This document shows, one piece after another, positions 50,236 through 59,800 of a DNA stretch of 64,000 bases; the stretch's first letter is position 1, and each line of letters opens with the position of its first letter. Source of the stretch: Acidobacteriota bacterium (GTDB lineage: Bacteria; Acidobacteriota; Blastocatellia; RBC074); NCBI GenBank assembly GCA_018269055.1, contig JAFDVI010000005.1, positions 291,637-355,636 of the forward strand, written 5' to 3'. The position numbers and the translations under genes are program-made. Below the pieces are notes generated by a model. The model was not told the origin of the DNA. It saw only the letters and a program-made list of their open reading frames with translations, and did not search any database.

Positions 50236-50415
50236 TCAGGATTTCATTCGGCGCAATGAGTTGATGCCCAGAATTACCATCAACAGACTGCCGGTGAACA
50301 GAAGCCAGTTAACCTGCTCTTCCTGAATGTAGGTCAGTACAGCTGCCGTGGCAAAAAATGCAGAGGCCGCGAACCAAAGAATCGCTGTCCAACAGAGCCG
50401 GGTTGTAACCGTCAT
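50236..50415 (-). CDS. Small two-helix membrane protein, 59 residues
   Basis: ATG 50415-50413 opens a 59-codon frame ending in TGA at 50236. AAAAGGAAG lies five bases upstream, a good ribosome site. The product has two hydrophobic segments: WTAILWFAASAFFATAAVLTYI (about 9-30) and WLLFTGSLLMVILGI (about 37-51), joined by a short charged loop (QEEQVN) and closed by a basic tail (RRMKS). A hairpin of this kind is typical of small membrane regulators or chaperone-type partners. I recognise no family. The gene lies 47 bp downstream of the hydrolase-DUF2911 gene and may share its transcript. Confidence 0.65.
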   Translation of the reverse strand: MTVTTRLCWTAILWFAASAFFATAAVLTYIQEEQVNWLLFTGSLLMVILGINSLRRMKS

Positions 50416-50462
50416 ACCACTTCCTTTTGTGTAAGGGTAACGTGTTTTTTTCGAGCGAAGCT

Positions 50463-52235
50463 CTAAAAAGAATCTGTTATTCGCAATGCCAGCTTCATTT
50501 TCTCCCAGCGTAAAACCAGAAATGCAGATTTCGGTTCAGATGGTTCAAAGCTGTAAGTAAGCCATTCTGACATTTCGGCGGGGCGCGGTTTGATCTTTAC
50601 GCGTAAGGCGTCGAAATCGGGGTTGTAATTGAATGCTCCCCATTGATGAGCAACGCGGTTAAAGACCACCGTCCAGTCATTTTCAGAAGGGATGACAAAG
50701 AAACTATAGCTTCCCGCCGCCAGTGTTTGCCCTTCAATCAAAACGTCGCGGCTGAGGGTAATTGTCGTTGCTTCATTCGCTCCCGCGCGCCAAACACGAT
50801 TCCACGGAACCAGCTTGCCCCAGATTTCCCGGTTTTTGGTTTGCGGGCGTCCATAGCGGATCATCACATTGGTCAACCCGATTTGTTGTTCGACGCTGGC
50901 GCGTGGGCTGGGGCGAACCGCCAAGGCAGGGGCACGTTTGATTTCAATGGGTTTGCCTACCACAAATGCTGCAACGGCATGATCCAAGTCCGCAGGCGCA
51001 TCTTCCGTCGCGAACACGCGCGAGTTTTCAAAGCGGCTGATGGTGAGCGGGATGGAAGGATAACGCAGTTTGACTTCCGTCCATTGCGCAGTGTCGGGCG
51101 ATCCTTGCATCACCGAACCGTCATCATGATCACAGGTAATCGCCAACACCGGCACCGTGAGTTTGCTGAATTCATCCGTCAGATCGGTCGTCATTAATTC
51201 GTTGGTGTAGCGCACAGCCTGTAACGAACTGTCCACCGCGCCCATCAAAAACAGCTCTTTATTGCGGTCAGGATTCCGGCTCATGCCCGGCGAAAAGAAT
51301 TTCAGGAACGATTGGAACAATTTCTCTCCGCCTTCACGTGTGGCAAGCGTGACTGGCGGATACAAATCCGTCGCCATCGCCAACACGCGCAGCGATACGG
51401 ATTGGCGACGTTCAGCCAACGTCATTTGACGGTCGGGATCCGTTTCACTTGCTTGCGGCATGCGGGCCAGCCCGCCAATCATCACCGCCGCGCGAATCTT
51501 GTCGGGATTGTCCAACGCCAGGCGCGCCACCAGATAGGCCGTTGCCTGCATTCCGACGATTACAGGTTTGACGAGCTTGTGTTTTTCGATCAATCCCAGA
51601 ATTCCTTGTTGGGCGCTGTTCCACCAGGGCGTCGCGGCCTGGTCATGGAATTTCGGATACGCTGGCAAGGGCGTATTCCCGCTGCCGGGCAATGTCACAG
51701 CAAACATCGTGTACCGGGCGGCATTTCGTTCCATAAACGTTCGATAAATTGTCCAATCCGTTCCCGGCGGCGCAATCAAGACCATTGCCAACGGCCCGTG
51801 CCCGCGTTGTTCCACATGCCCAAGTTGTCCCCATGCAAGCGTTGTCGTTTCAAGAGGTTTGACCGGGCCGCTGCTGACATAGAACCCCAACACTCCTGCG
51901 TTCATTTGCGCGTTGACGTTCAAGATGTGTTGTGGCGGATTGCTGACGCCATTCAAACGATATAGCAGTTGATACAATTCCAAATACATAGTGGCGCGGT
52001 CGCGAAATTCAATGCCGGGCGTTTCAGCCTTCATTTGCAAAGTAATCAGTTGATCCGATTGCTGCGTTGAGGCTTTACCATCCAGTTGGAAACGACGCAG
52101 CACTTCTTTCACACGTGCTTTGACTTCGGCTGGGTCAGGTTGGTAAAGCGATTGCGCATTCACGATTGAGCATGCAAAAAGGATCAACCCGGCGAATCCG
52201 AGTTTGGCCGTGCTGCAAATGAAATACTTGGGCAT
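50463..52235 (-). CDS. Secreted alpha/beta-hydrolase-like protein fused to DUF2911, nucleophile Ser missing
   Basis: 590 residues from ATG 52235, preceded by GGGGAG; the longer frame upstream is not needed. A signal peptide (LGFAGLILFACSIVNAQ) leads to an alpha/beta-hydrolase-like domain (about 110-430). At the nucleophile elbow the usual G-x-S-x-G is replaced by GMQAT (228-232), with Gln at the Ser position. The acid (TCDHDDG) and His (DLDHAV) regions survive. Residues about 455-590 form DUF2911 (LTNVMIRYGRPQTKNREIWG, WRAGANEATTITLSRDVLIEG, SYSFFVIP). The loss of the serine suggests a non-catalytic or differently acting fold. Its function is unknown. It lies 138 bp downstream of the LytTR regulator gene. 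Confidence 0.8.
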   Translation of the reverse strand: MPKYFICSTAKLGFAGLILFACSIVNAQSLYQPDPAEVKARVKEVLRRFQLDGKASTQQSDQLITLQMKAETPGIEFRDRATMYLELYQLLYRLNGVSNPPQHILNVNAQMNAGVLGFYVSSGPVKPLETTTLAWGQLGHVEQRGHGPLAMVLIAPPGTDWTIYRTFMERNAARYTMFAVTLPGSGNTPLPAYPKFHDQAATPWWNSAQQGILGLIEKHKLVKPVIVGMQATAYLVARLALDNPDKIRAAVMIGGLARMPQASETDPDRQMTLAERRQSVSLRVLAMATDLYPPVTLATREGGEKLFQSFLKFFSPGMSRNPDRNKELFLMGAVDSSLQAVRYTNELMTTDLTDEFSKLTVPVLAITCDHDDGSVMQGSPDTAQWTEVKLRYPSIPLTISRFENSRVFATEDAPADLDHAVAAFVVGKPIEIKRAPALAVRPSPRASVEQQIGLTNVMIRYGRPQTKNREIWGKLVPWNRVWRAGANEATTITLSRDVLIEGQTLAAGSYSFFVIPSENDWTVVFNRVAHQWGAFNYNPDFDALRVKIKPRPAEMSEWLTYSFEPSEPKSAFLVLRWEKMKLALRITDSF

Positions 52236-52373
52236 TGAATTTCTCCCCGTCGGTTTTTGTTGTTCTATGAGAGGACAGGATAGGCGCGGTGCGGTTCGCG
52301 AAAGCACTTGAAAGCAACGAAGCTGTTGGGAAATGCAATAAAGGCGGGAAAATTAGCAACGAAGAATGGGACG

Positions 52374-53177
52374 TCAGGCCAGGTGTTCCAACAATTGTTC
52401 CAAGCGTTGTCGTTGATTGCTACTGACTTTAAGCTCGGTTCCATTCTGCAGTTGAACCAGGCCTTCGCCATGAAACCAGTTTTTCAGGCACTGAATCCTT
52501 CGCAAGTTGACGATGGCGGAACGATGTATGCGCGCAAACTTTTGCGGGTCGAGTTGTGATTCAAAGCTGCCCAGATTGCCGCGAAGCAAAAACGTCTGTT
52601 TGCCGCCGTGCAGTTTGGTGCAATAGCCATCGGCTTCCAGCCAATCTACCTCGTCCACCGGAACGAAATGCACCACGCCGCCAGTTTTGACAGGAAACCG
52701 TTGCAGGAATTGTGTGGGTATTTCCGCGCCGGGTTGTTTGGCAAACGTGTACCCGCTGAGCAGTTGACGTAATTGCGTCAACTGTGTGCTGACCTCACTC
52801 AACTCTCGCTGGCGATGTAGCGTTTTGGCGCGTTCCAGCGCCTGGTGAAAACGTTCATCCGTGAATGGTTTCAATAGATAATCCACCGCACTGAATTCAA
52901 ACGCCTTGAGCGCGTATTGGTCGTGAGCGGTCACAAAAACGATTACCGGCGAACTGGCCAAATCAAGTCTTGCCAGCAGATCGAATCCATTCAGATCGGG
53001 CATCTGAATATCCAGCAAGACGAGATCGGGACGAAGGGTTTCAATGTTATTCAGCGCTTGTTTGCCATTGTTTGATTCGCCGATGATTTCGATTTCCGGG
53101 TCGCTGGACAGCAACGTGCGGACGCCATTGCGGGCGTGTAATTCATCATCTACGATCAAGGTCCTGATCTTACTCAT
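52374..53177 (-). CDS. LytTR-family response regulator
   Basis: About 267 residues from ATG 53177, which has GAAGAG five bases upstream; a GTG at 53183 overlaps the kinase stop and is an alternative. The receiver domain (about 5-120) has the acidic pair VDDE, the phosphorylated D56 in LVLLDIQMPD, the Thr in VTAHDQ and the Lys in LLKPF. The LytTR DNA-binding domain covers about 165-265 (VDWLEADGYCTKLHGGKQTFLLRGNLGSFE, FARIHRSAIVNLRRI). It partners the sensor kinase encoded just upstream, whose gene stop lies within a few bases of this start. A likely target is the hydrolase-DUF2911 gene downstream, but no operator was tested. Confidence 0.9.
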   Translation of the reverse strand: MSKIRTLIVDDELHARNGVRTLLSSDPEIEIIGESNNGKQALNNIETLRPDLVLLDIQMPDLNGFDLLARLDLASSPVIVFVTAHDQYALKAFEFSAVDYLLKPFTDERFHQALERAKTLHRQRELSEVSTQLTQLRQLLSGYTFAKQPGAEIPTQFLQRFPVKTGGVVHFVPVDEVDWLEADGYCTKLHGGKQTFLLRGNLGSFESQLDPQKFARIHRSAIVNLRRIQCLKNWFHGEGLVQLQNGTELKVSSNQRQRLEQLLEHLA

Positions 53178-53179
53178 AT

Positions 53180-54307
53180 TCACTCTTCGGATGAGGTGTG
53201 ATACGGAATTCGTATACGCACGTTTGCCCCCGTCGGTTCAATGCTTCCAATGCTCAATTCCGCCTGCAGGCCATAAAGTTTGTTCAACCGCGCCCGCGTG
53301 TTTTCCAGGCCAACGCCCGGTTGCCATTCTGCGGCAAAGCCAGGCCCATTGTCTTCAATGTGCAATTCCAGAACGTCTTCCTGTCGTTCTGCGCGAATAC
53401 GAATCAGATTGGCGTCTGAGGATTTGGCAATGCCGTGCCGCACCGCATTTTCAACCAGTGGTTGCAGTACCAGATTCGGAACCATTGCGCTCCCGAGTTC
53501 CGTCGGAACGTCGAGCTCAACGCGAAGCCGATCCGGAAAACGAAATTGCTCTATCGCCAGATAACGCTGCGTTGTTTCCAATTCGGAGGCCAGCGGGATT
53601 TCCTGAGTAGTCGTTTGATTGAGAGACCAGCGAAGCAATTCGCCCAATCCGGCGATCATCTGCACGGCTTGTTGTGTGTCGCCACTGCGGACGAGCATGG
53701 AAATCGTGTTCAGGGAATTGAAGAGAAAGTGTGGCTGCAATTGCTGTTTCATGACCGACAGTTGCGCTTGTTGGAGCTGCGTTTCCAATGCCTTCGCTTT
53801 GAGTTCACGCTCTCGCGCCTGGCGTCGGGCATGAAGCGTTAGGCCCGCACCCAAAACTGCCCCATACAGAATCAATTCCACGTACATCAGGTACTGCAAT
53901 ATGCTGAAAAACGCCGTGGCAAAAGATTCCCTGGCGCCGGTTCGTATAAACTCGAAAAAAACTCCAATGGCTGCCCAGAACGAAATATGCAGCAACCCGA
54001 AGGCCAGTGCTAAGGTTAAGTGAATGGACAAGGCGCTGGGTAATTGTTCCCGCTGCAATGGAACGCGTTGTCCAAGCCAAAAAATCACAGGCGCCGCAGC
54101 CGCCCAAAATACCCAGATCGCCGCCGATTCCAAAAAAATTACCAGAAAGTCCGCACCCGTCTTGCTGCGATCCTGCAAAAAGAACAACTGTGCCGTCGTC
54201 ACCAAAGACAGCAATAACCATCCGCACAACACACCAAGCCAAGTCAACCGAAGCAAGCTTCGCCGGTCAATCGAATGCTCTTGATGGTCTTTCTGTTCTT
54301 TTGACAT
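53180..54307 (-). CDS. Membrane sensor histidine kinase, His_kinase (LytS/AlgZ) family
   Basis: 375 residues from ATG 54307. Four predicted membrane helices (about 18-40, 55-75, 90-115, 140-165) are followed by a coiled region (RQARERELKAKALETQLQQAQLSVMKQQL) and the transfer site LQPHFLFNSLNTI, with the phosphorylated His at about 192. The HATPase domain has PLVENAVRHGI and IEDNGPGF, then GVGLENTRARL. This kinase type normally phosphorylates a LytTR regulator, which follows directly. No extracellular sensor domain is present, so the signal may be sensed within the membrane. The upstream neighbour is the PHP-domain gene, 34 bp away. Confidence 0.9.
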   Translation of the reverse strand: MSKEQKDHQEHSIDRRSLLRLTWLGVLCGWLLLSLVTTAQLFFLQDRSKTGADFLVIFLESAAIWVFWAAAAPVIFWLGQRVPLQREQLPSALSIHLTLALAFGLLHISFWAAIGVFFEFIRTGARESFATAFFSILQYLMYVELILYGAVLGAGLTLHARRQARERELKAKALETQLQQAQLSVMKQQLQPHFLFNSLNTISMLVRSGDTQQAVQMIAGLGELLRWSLNQTTTQEIPLASELETTQRYLAIEQFRFPDRLRVELDVPTELGSAMVPNLVLQPLVENAVRHGIAKSSDANLIRIRAERQEDVLELHIEDNGPGFAAEWQPGVGLENTRARLNKLYGLQAELSIGSIEPTGANVRIRIPYHTSSEE

Positions 54308-54341
54308 CGCAACTTCGTTTTTTGCCTGTTGAGTTCCGGCG

Positions 54342-55739
54342 TTACCGAACGTAAATCGGATTGGCGTAAATCCACGGGCGCTGTTCGCCATCCAGCGTTA
54401 ACCAAACCTCCGCGCGATAAATTCCTGCTTCCTTTACGATGAAATCCAACCTGTCGGAGGCAGTTTCTTGCACTGGTTGTCCGTTGTGGAACAACTTGAT
54501 CGTTCCTTTGGCAGGCGCAGCCAGCCGCAGATTCAATCCTGGTTCCAACTTCACTTCGTCGCCCATCACGCCAATCCGTTTGCCGCCTCGTTCCGCAACA
54601 AACGCAAAGCCCGTCGCATCACATAACCAATCGTGCGCGACAAAGGCATGTCCCTGGCGCAACGCCTGGCGCACTGCTGGCTCGTTCAACTCTTTCAACA
54701 GAATATGCGTCGCCACAAACGTCAGACTTCGTTCGTAAGGATCGAAATCCAGTTTGGCAATCACCTCGCCGGTTTTGCGGCCCTTCAGCATTTCAGCAAT
54801 TCCCGGAGCTTGCCTGGTTGTGAATTTGCGCGGCGGGTCAGGGAAAGCCGTGACTTCGATGGCGTCTTCGGCAACGGCTGTGACGGTGAAGCGTTGGTTG
54901 TGGTGGCAATCGTTGGCGGCAACGCCGGTCAGACGGTGCGCGGGCAAATCTCTGTCCCATTTGGCGATGATGGTCGGCAAATAATCCTGCAATGCGCCGA
55001 AGGTTTCGGCGGGGAATTCATTGAGCGCAGCTTCCAACTGTTTCAACCGTCCGGGATTCACGAACGCGCCTTGCAGCCAGCGAACAAACTCCGCTTCATC
55101 CAGCAAGTCGGAATGTATGTTGTAAATTTCCAGCCCGTCCAGTTGGCTGGTATCCCAATCGCCTTTTTCTTCGACGTGCGACAAAAAGATGTCGCCGCGA
55201 TTCTGTCCAACTGGTTCTTTCACCAACTGGACATATTCTTCGCGCGATTTGATGCTTTTGTTGATGTGCGCCTGAATGATCGAACGCTGCGGGTAAACCA
55301 GAAAGCCTTCGCTTTCGGCGCCGGGAATGAACAGCACGCCATCGCGCATGCCGCGCCAACTGTCGGCAATAAAATCTTTCGGAGGCCGCACGTGATCGGT
55401 CAACATAATGATCTTCACGCCGCCTCGTTTAGCCGCCGCCAACAACTCTGGCCGAGTTCCGCCGGTATGCGCCGAATCTTCGGCGTGTGCGTGCAGAATA
55501 GCCTTGTACTCACCAAAGCCCGTTTGCAGCTTCACGGCATGGCGCCCCTGCTGAATTTTCAGCTTGTCCGCATTCACCGCGCGCAACCGTTCCAGGTTCA
55601 TGCGTTCGATGGTGGAATACTTGCGGCCAATGCCAAGCTTGCTTGCCCCAAACGATTGCGCAGAGAAGCGAGCGACTGGAATTATCAGAGTGAACAAGGC
55701 AACTACCAAGATTGTTAAGTAGGTTTTTTGTCGTTGCAT
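54342..55739 (-). CDS. Exported PHP-domain protein
   Basis: 465 residues with an N-terminal signal segment (TILVVALFTLIIPVARF). The PHP (polymerase and histidinol phosphatase) fold begins at about 75 with ILHAHAEDSAHTGGTRPELLAAAKRGGVKIIMLTDHV, including the HxH and TDH metal-ligand motifs. Further conserved features are GAESEG and VAANDCHHNQ. The C-terminal 110 residues are a beta-rich region. PHP proteins are metal-dependent phosphoesterases; exported versions of this length are uncharacterised. It lies immediately after a kinase-PD40 pseudogene and 34 bp before the sensor kinase gene. Confidence 0.82.
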   Translation of the reverse strand: MQRQKTYLTILVVALFTLIIPVARFSAQSFGASKLGIGRKYSTIERMNLERLRAVNADKLKIQQGRHAVKLQTGFGEYKAILHAHAEDSAHTGGTRPELLAAAKRGGVKIIMLTDHVRPPKDFIADSWRGMRDGVLFIPGAESEGFLVYPQRSIIQAHINKSIKSREEYVQLVKEPVGQNRGDIFLSHVEEKGDWDTSQLDGLEIYNIHSDLLDEAEFVRWLQGAFVNPGRLKQLEAALNEFPAETFGALQDYLPTIIAKWDRDLPAHRLTGVAANDCHHNQRFTVTAVAEDAIEVTAFPDPPRKFTTRQAPGIAEMLKGRKTGEVIAKLDFDPYERSLTFVATHILLKELNEPAVRQALRQGHAFVAHDWLCDATGFAFVAERGGKRIGVMGDEVKLEPGLNLRLAAPAKGTIKLFHNGQPVQETASDRLDFIVKEAGIYRAEVWLTLDGEQRPWIYANPIYVR

Positions 55740-55746
55740 AAATTTG

Positions 55747-56542
55747 TTATTTGACCTCGCTGATTAGCAACACGTCGGCGCTTTGGCCGCCACGCGCGAT
55801 GACCAACTGTTTGCCGTCGCGCGAAAGATCGAAGCCCCAGATCGTAATCGCAACCCTGACACATGGCCGATCAGCCACCAGCACGAGGCCGCCACCGTCA
55901 ATCGAAACTTTGTACAGCGCCGCCTTCCCGGATGAATTGGGAAGCTGGAAAACGATCCAGCGCCCATCCGGCGACAGATCGAACACAAGGCCTAAGAAAT
56001 CATCTGTCAGTTGGACAGCGTGGCTGCTGTCAACGTCCGTGCGCCAGAGGCAGTCTTTGCCGGAGCGCGTTGACAAGAAGACGAGGTAGCGCCCGTCGGG
56101 TGTCGCCACGGGATTGTACTCAAAGACCGCATCATCCGTTACTTGTCGTCTGCCGCTACCGTCGGCAGTCATCAGCTAAACCGGCGGCAATCTGTTGGGC
56201 GCAATCCAATGCGCTCGGCAATTCCATCGCGTTTCGCTTCAATATTGCGCGCAGTTCTTCGCCTTCCAGCAGTTCGGCGACGATGTAGGGCGCGCTTTCA
56301 TGAAGGCCGAATTCATGAACGGTCAGGATGTTCGGATGATTCAGCGCTGAAGTCGCCCGCGCTTCCTGCTCGAAACGTTTAAGCCGGTCTACGTTGTTGG
56401 CGAAATCAGCAGGCAGAACTTTAATGGCGACTTCGCGGTCGAGCCGCGTGTCTTTGGCGCGATAGACTTCGCCCATCCCGCCTTTGCCGACCAGGGAGAG
56501 CATTTCATACGCGCCAAGCTGCGTGCCGGACAGAAGCGACAT
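55747..56542 (-). pseudogene. Decayed Ser/Thr kinase-PD40 propeller gene
   Basis: The 5' part (56542-56156) encodes the start of a PknB-type kinase: [56 protein letters not shown], ending at [11 protein letters not shown] and then a stop. Subdomain VIb and everything after is missing. The reading then continues in a different frame (from 56172) with a PD40/TolB-like propeller tail ([44 protein letters not shown]). A complete family member would be around 850-900 residues. The picture is an internal deletion with a frameshift, joining both ends of one ancestral gene. No function is expected. Confidence 0.8.
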
Positions 56543-56851
56543 AGATAGATGGCCTCCGCAGTGGGTTGGTACAACACGCGCAGTGTAAGGCAGTGCGGCG
56601 ACATTGGGAATACACCACCACGCTGGTTGCCGAAAGGAAACAAGCTCAAAACACGGTTTGCGATGCCTGTCGCCTCCTTTATCAGTCCAACGGGTAACGG
56701 GCCATTTCTAATCCTCCTGTCATCGAAGCGACGTCGGACTTTGACACATTCCACGAATAGGTTGAAGATGCACGCATAGATTCATCGCACTTAACACGCT
56801 TGAACCGTCATTCTTTCAAAGTATTTATTTCCTTCGGAAAGGTGTTTCACG
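56543..56851. other. Gap upstream of the pyruvate oxidoreductase gene, no gene seen
   Basis: No coding pattern is convincing. The only points of note are TTGACA at about 56740 without a good -10 box, and a small hairpin (TTTCC...GGAAA) just before the oxidoreductase start that overlaps its GGAAAGG ribosome site. Confidence 0.4.
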
Positions 56852-59800
56852 ATGAAGACCAAGGCTCCATATCCCGGTATCCGGGTCACTGCCAACGGAA
56901 ACCAACTGGTTTCTTACCACACTGAAACGCGCATTGCTGAGGTGGGAGTGTTTTACCCCATCACGCCTTCGACCGAAGGCGGCGAGTTGTACCATCAGGC
57001 GTTTGCCGAGGGCAAACTCGATGTTTTTGGTCACAACACACTCGCCATCGAAGCCGAAGGCGAACACGCGGCTCAAGGCGGGGCCATCGCCCACTCGGTC
57101 TGTGGCAAGCGCGTCGTCAACTACACTTCGGGACAGGGCATCGTATACGGTGTCGAACAGTACTATCACGCACCCGGCAAATGCTCGACGATGGTGTTGG
57201 AAGTCGGCGCGCGCGCGCTCACCAAACACGCGCTGAACGTGCATTGCGGCCACGACGATGTTTACGGCGCGCTCGACACGGGCTGGATCATTGTCTTTGG
57301 CAAAGATGCGCAACAGGCTGCCGACCAGGCGTTGATCTTGCGCCGTGTGACTGAATTCAGCCTGACACCCGGCATGAACGTGATGGATGGCTTTCTGACT
57401 TCGCATCTGGAACGCACATTTTATAAACACGAAGCCGAACTGATTCGCCAATACCTGGGCGCGCCCGACGACATCATTCCTTGCCCGACGGAAAGTCAGC
57501 GACAACTCTTTGGTCCGACACGCCGCCGCGTTCCCGCGATGATTGATCTGAAAAATCCCGTGCTGCTCGGTCCTGTGCAAAATCAGGAGCATTACATGCA
57601 GGGCGTCGTCGCGCGGCGCAACAACTTCACGGAACCGATTCTGGACTTTTTTGAAGCGGCTTACGCTGAGTTCGGCAAGCTTACAGGGCGTTATTACGGT
57701 CTGGTCAGCCAATACAGATGCGAGGACGCCGATACCGTTTTCGTGTCATTAGGGTCTGCCGCCGAAAACATCGAAGCCGCCGTTGATTACCTGCGCGAAC
57801 AGCGGGGCGCGAAGGTTGGTTCGATTCACCTCAACGTATTTCGCCCTTTCCCGGAAGCGGCGGTGGTGCAGGCGTTGGCTGGCAAACGGAATGTCATCAT
57901 TCTCGAACGTACCGACGAACCAATGGCGGGCGACAATCCGATGGGCCGCGATATTCGCACGGCGTTGAACAAAGCCCTGCAACACGAGGCCGGTTTGCCG
58001 TCCATCACGGTTGAACAGATGCCGCGTTTGTTCAATGGCGTTTACGGCCTCGGTTCACGTGATTTCAGGCCTGAACACACGATCGGCGCGTATGAATTTG
58101 CCACCGGCCAACGCGCGCGCAAGGATGGCAAACGAGCGCAGGATGGCGCGTCATTCATTGTGCTGGGCGTAGACCATCCGTACGAAGTGAAGTCGGAGGA
58201 CACGCCGTCGCTGTTGCCTGAACACGCGATTGCAGTGCGATTTCATTCCATCGGTGGTTGGGGCGCGATTACGACAGGCAAGAACCTCGGCGCGATCATT
58301 GGCGATTTCAACGACTTTTTGTATGAACGCGATGGCGTCGTAGACGAGTTCGGCAATCCCAAAGAAATCATTCACATCAGCGCCAACCCGAAATACGGAT
58401 CTGAGAAAAAGGGGGCGCCGACTTCGTATTTCATGGTTGCGGCGCCTGCGCGCGTGCGGGTGAATTGTGATTTGCGCCACGTCAATGTGGTGCTGTGCTG
58501 CGACCCCAAAGCCTTTACACATTGCAACCCGCTCGACGGCATGGCCGAAGGCGGTTGTCTTGTCTGGGAATCTGAAGAAGAAGGCGAACAGGCCTGGGAG
58601 CGGTTACCGCTGTGGGCGCGCAAGCAAATCATCGAACACAATATCCGCGTCTTCACGCTGCCCGGTTTTCAGATCGCGCGCAAAGCGACCGACCGCGCCG
58701 ACCTGCAATTGCGTATGCAAGGCAATGCTTTTCTCGGCGCTTTCTTTGCCGTCTCGCCGCTGCTTGAAGAATTCGGCATCAGCCAGAAACAATTCCGCGA
58801 AGTCGTACACAAGCAATACGTCAAGAAATTCAGCCGCCTGGGCGACGCGGTCGTGGCCTCGAATATGGAAGTGATGACGCAAGGTTTTGAGCGAGTGCGC
58901 GAAATCAACATTGGTGCAATCGAAGCGCCTGACCGTTCCACCCTGCGCGGACAGGCCATCTTGCCGGTGCTCAATGGAAATGCGGAGGCTTGCGGTTGCC
59001 GTTCACACGATCACCCTGCGGGACAAACGGCGCGTACGCCTTACACTCAAATGGCGGAGTTCAATGCGCTGTTCCGCGCAGGGTTGGGGTACGATCAACC
59101 GGCTTCGGCGTATTCCGCGCTGGGCGTGATGGCGGCGGGCAGCGGCGACACGGCGTCGAAATACGTCGCCCGGCGTGAAACGCCGTTGTACATTCCCGAA
59201 AATTGCACGCAATGCATGGAATGCATTTCGGTCTGCCCCGACACAGCCCTGCCCAATTGCGCGCAAGATTTGGAAACACTGTTGCGCACGGCCATTACCA
59301 GCTACGTCAGCGATGCGGGCGAACGGCAAAAGATGCTCCAGCTCTTGCCTGAAATCGAAAGCCGCACACACGCGCTGATGCGCGAGAACGTGAAAAATGG
59401 CGGAACGCCGCTGCCGCAACTCATCCAGCAGGTCACTAATGAAGTGAATGGGTTTTCCGCTGTGGCCAAACAGGAGTTGTTCACCGTGCTGGACAAAATC
59501 CCGATGGCCTATCAAAAGGTCAACGCGATCTTTGCGACGCCCGAAAAGAAACAGCCCGGCGGCGGCGGCGTGTTTTCGATTTTCGTTTCGGACTTGTGCA
59601 AGGGCTGCGCAGCCTGCGTGACGGCCTGTGGAGAGCATCAGGCTCTGCGAATGGTGCAGGAAACCGAAGAGGTCAACGCCGAACACGAAACGGGCACGGC
59701 CTTTCTGAACCTGCTGCCCGACACGCCGCAAAAGTATCTGGGCCTGTACAACGACGCGCGCCCGCAGGATTCCAGAACTGCGACGTTGCGCAACATGTTG

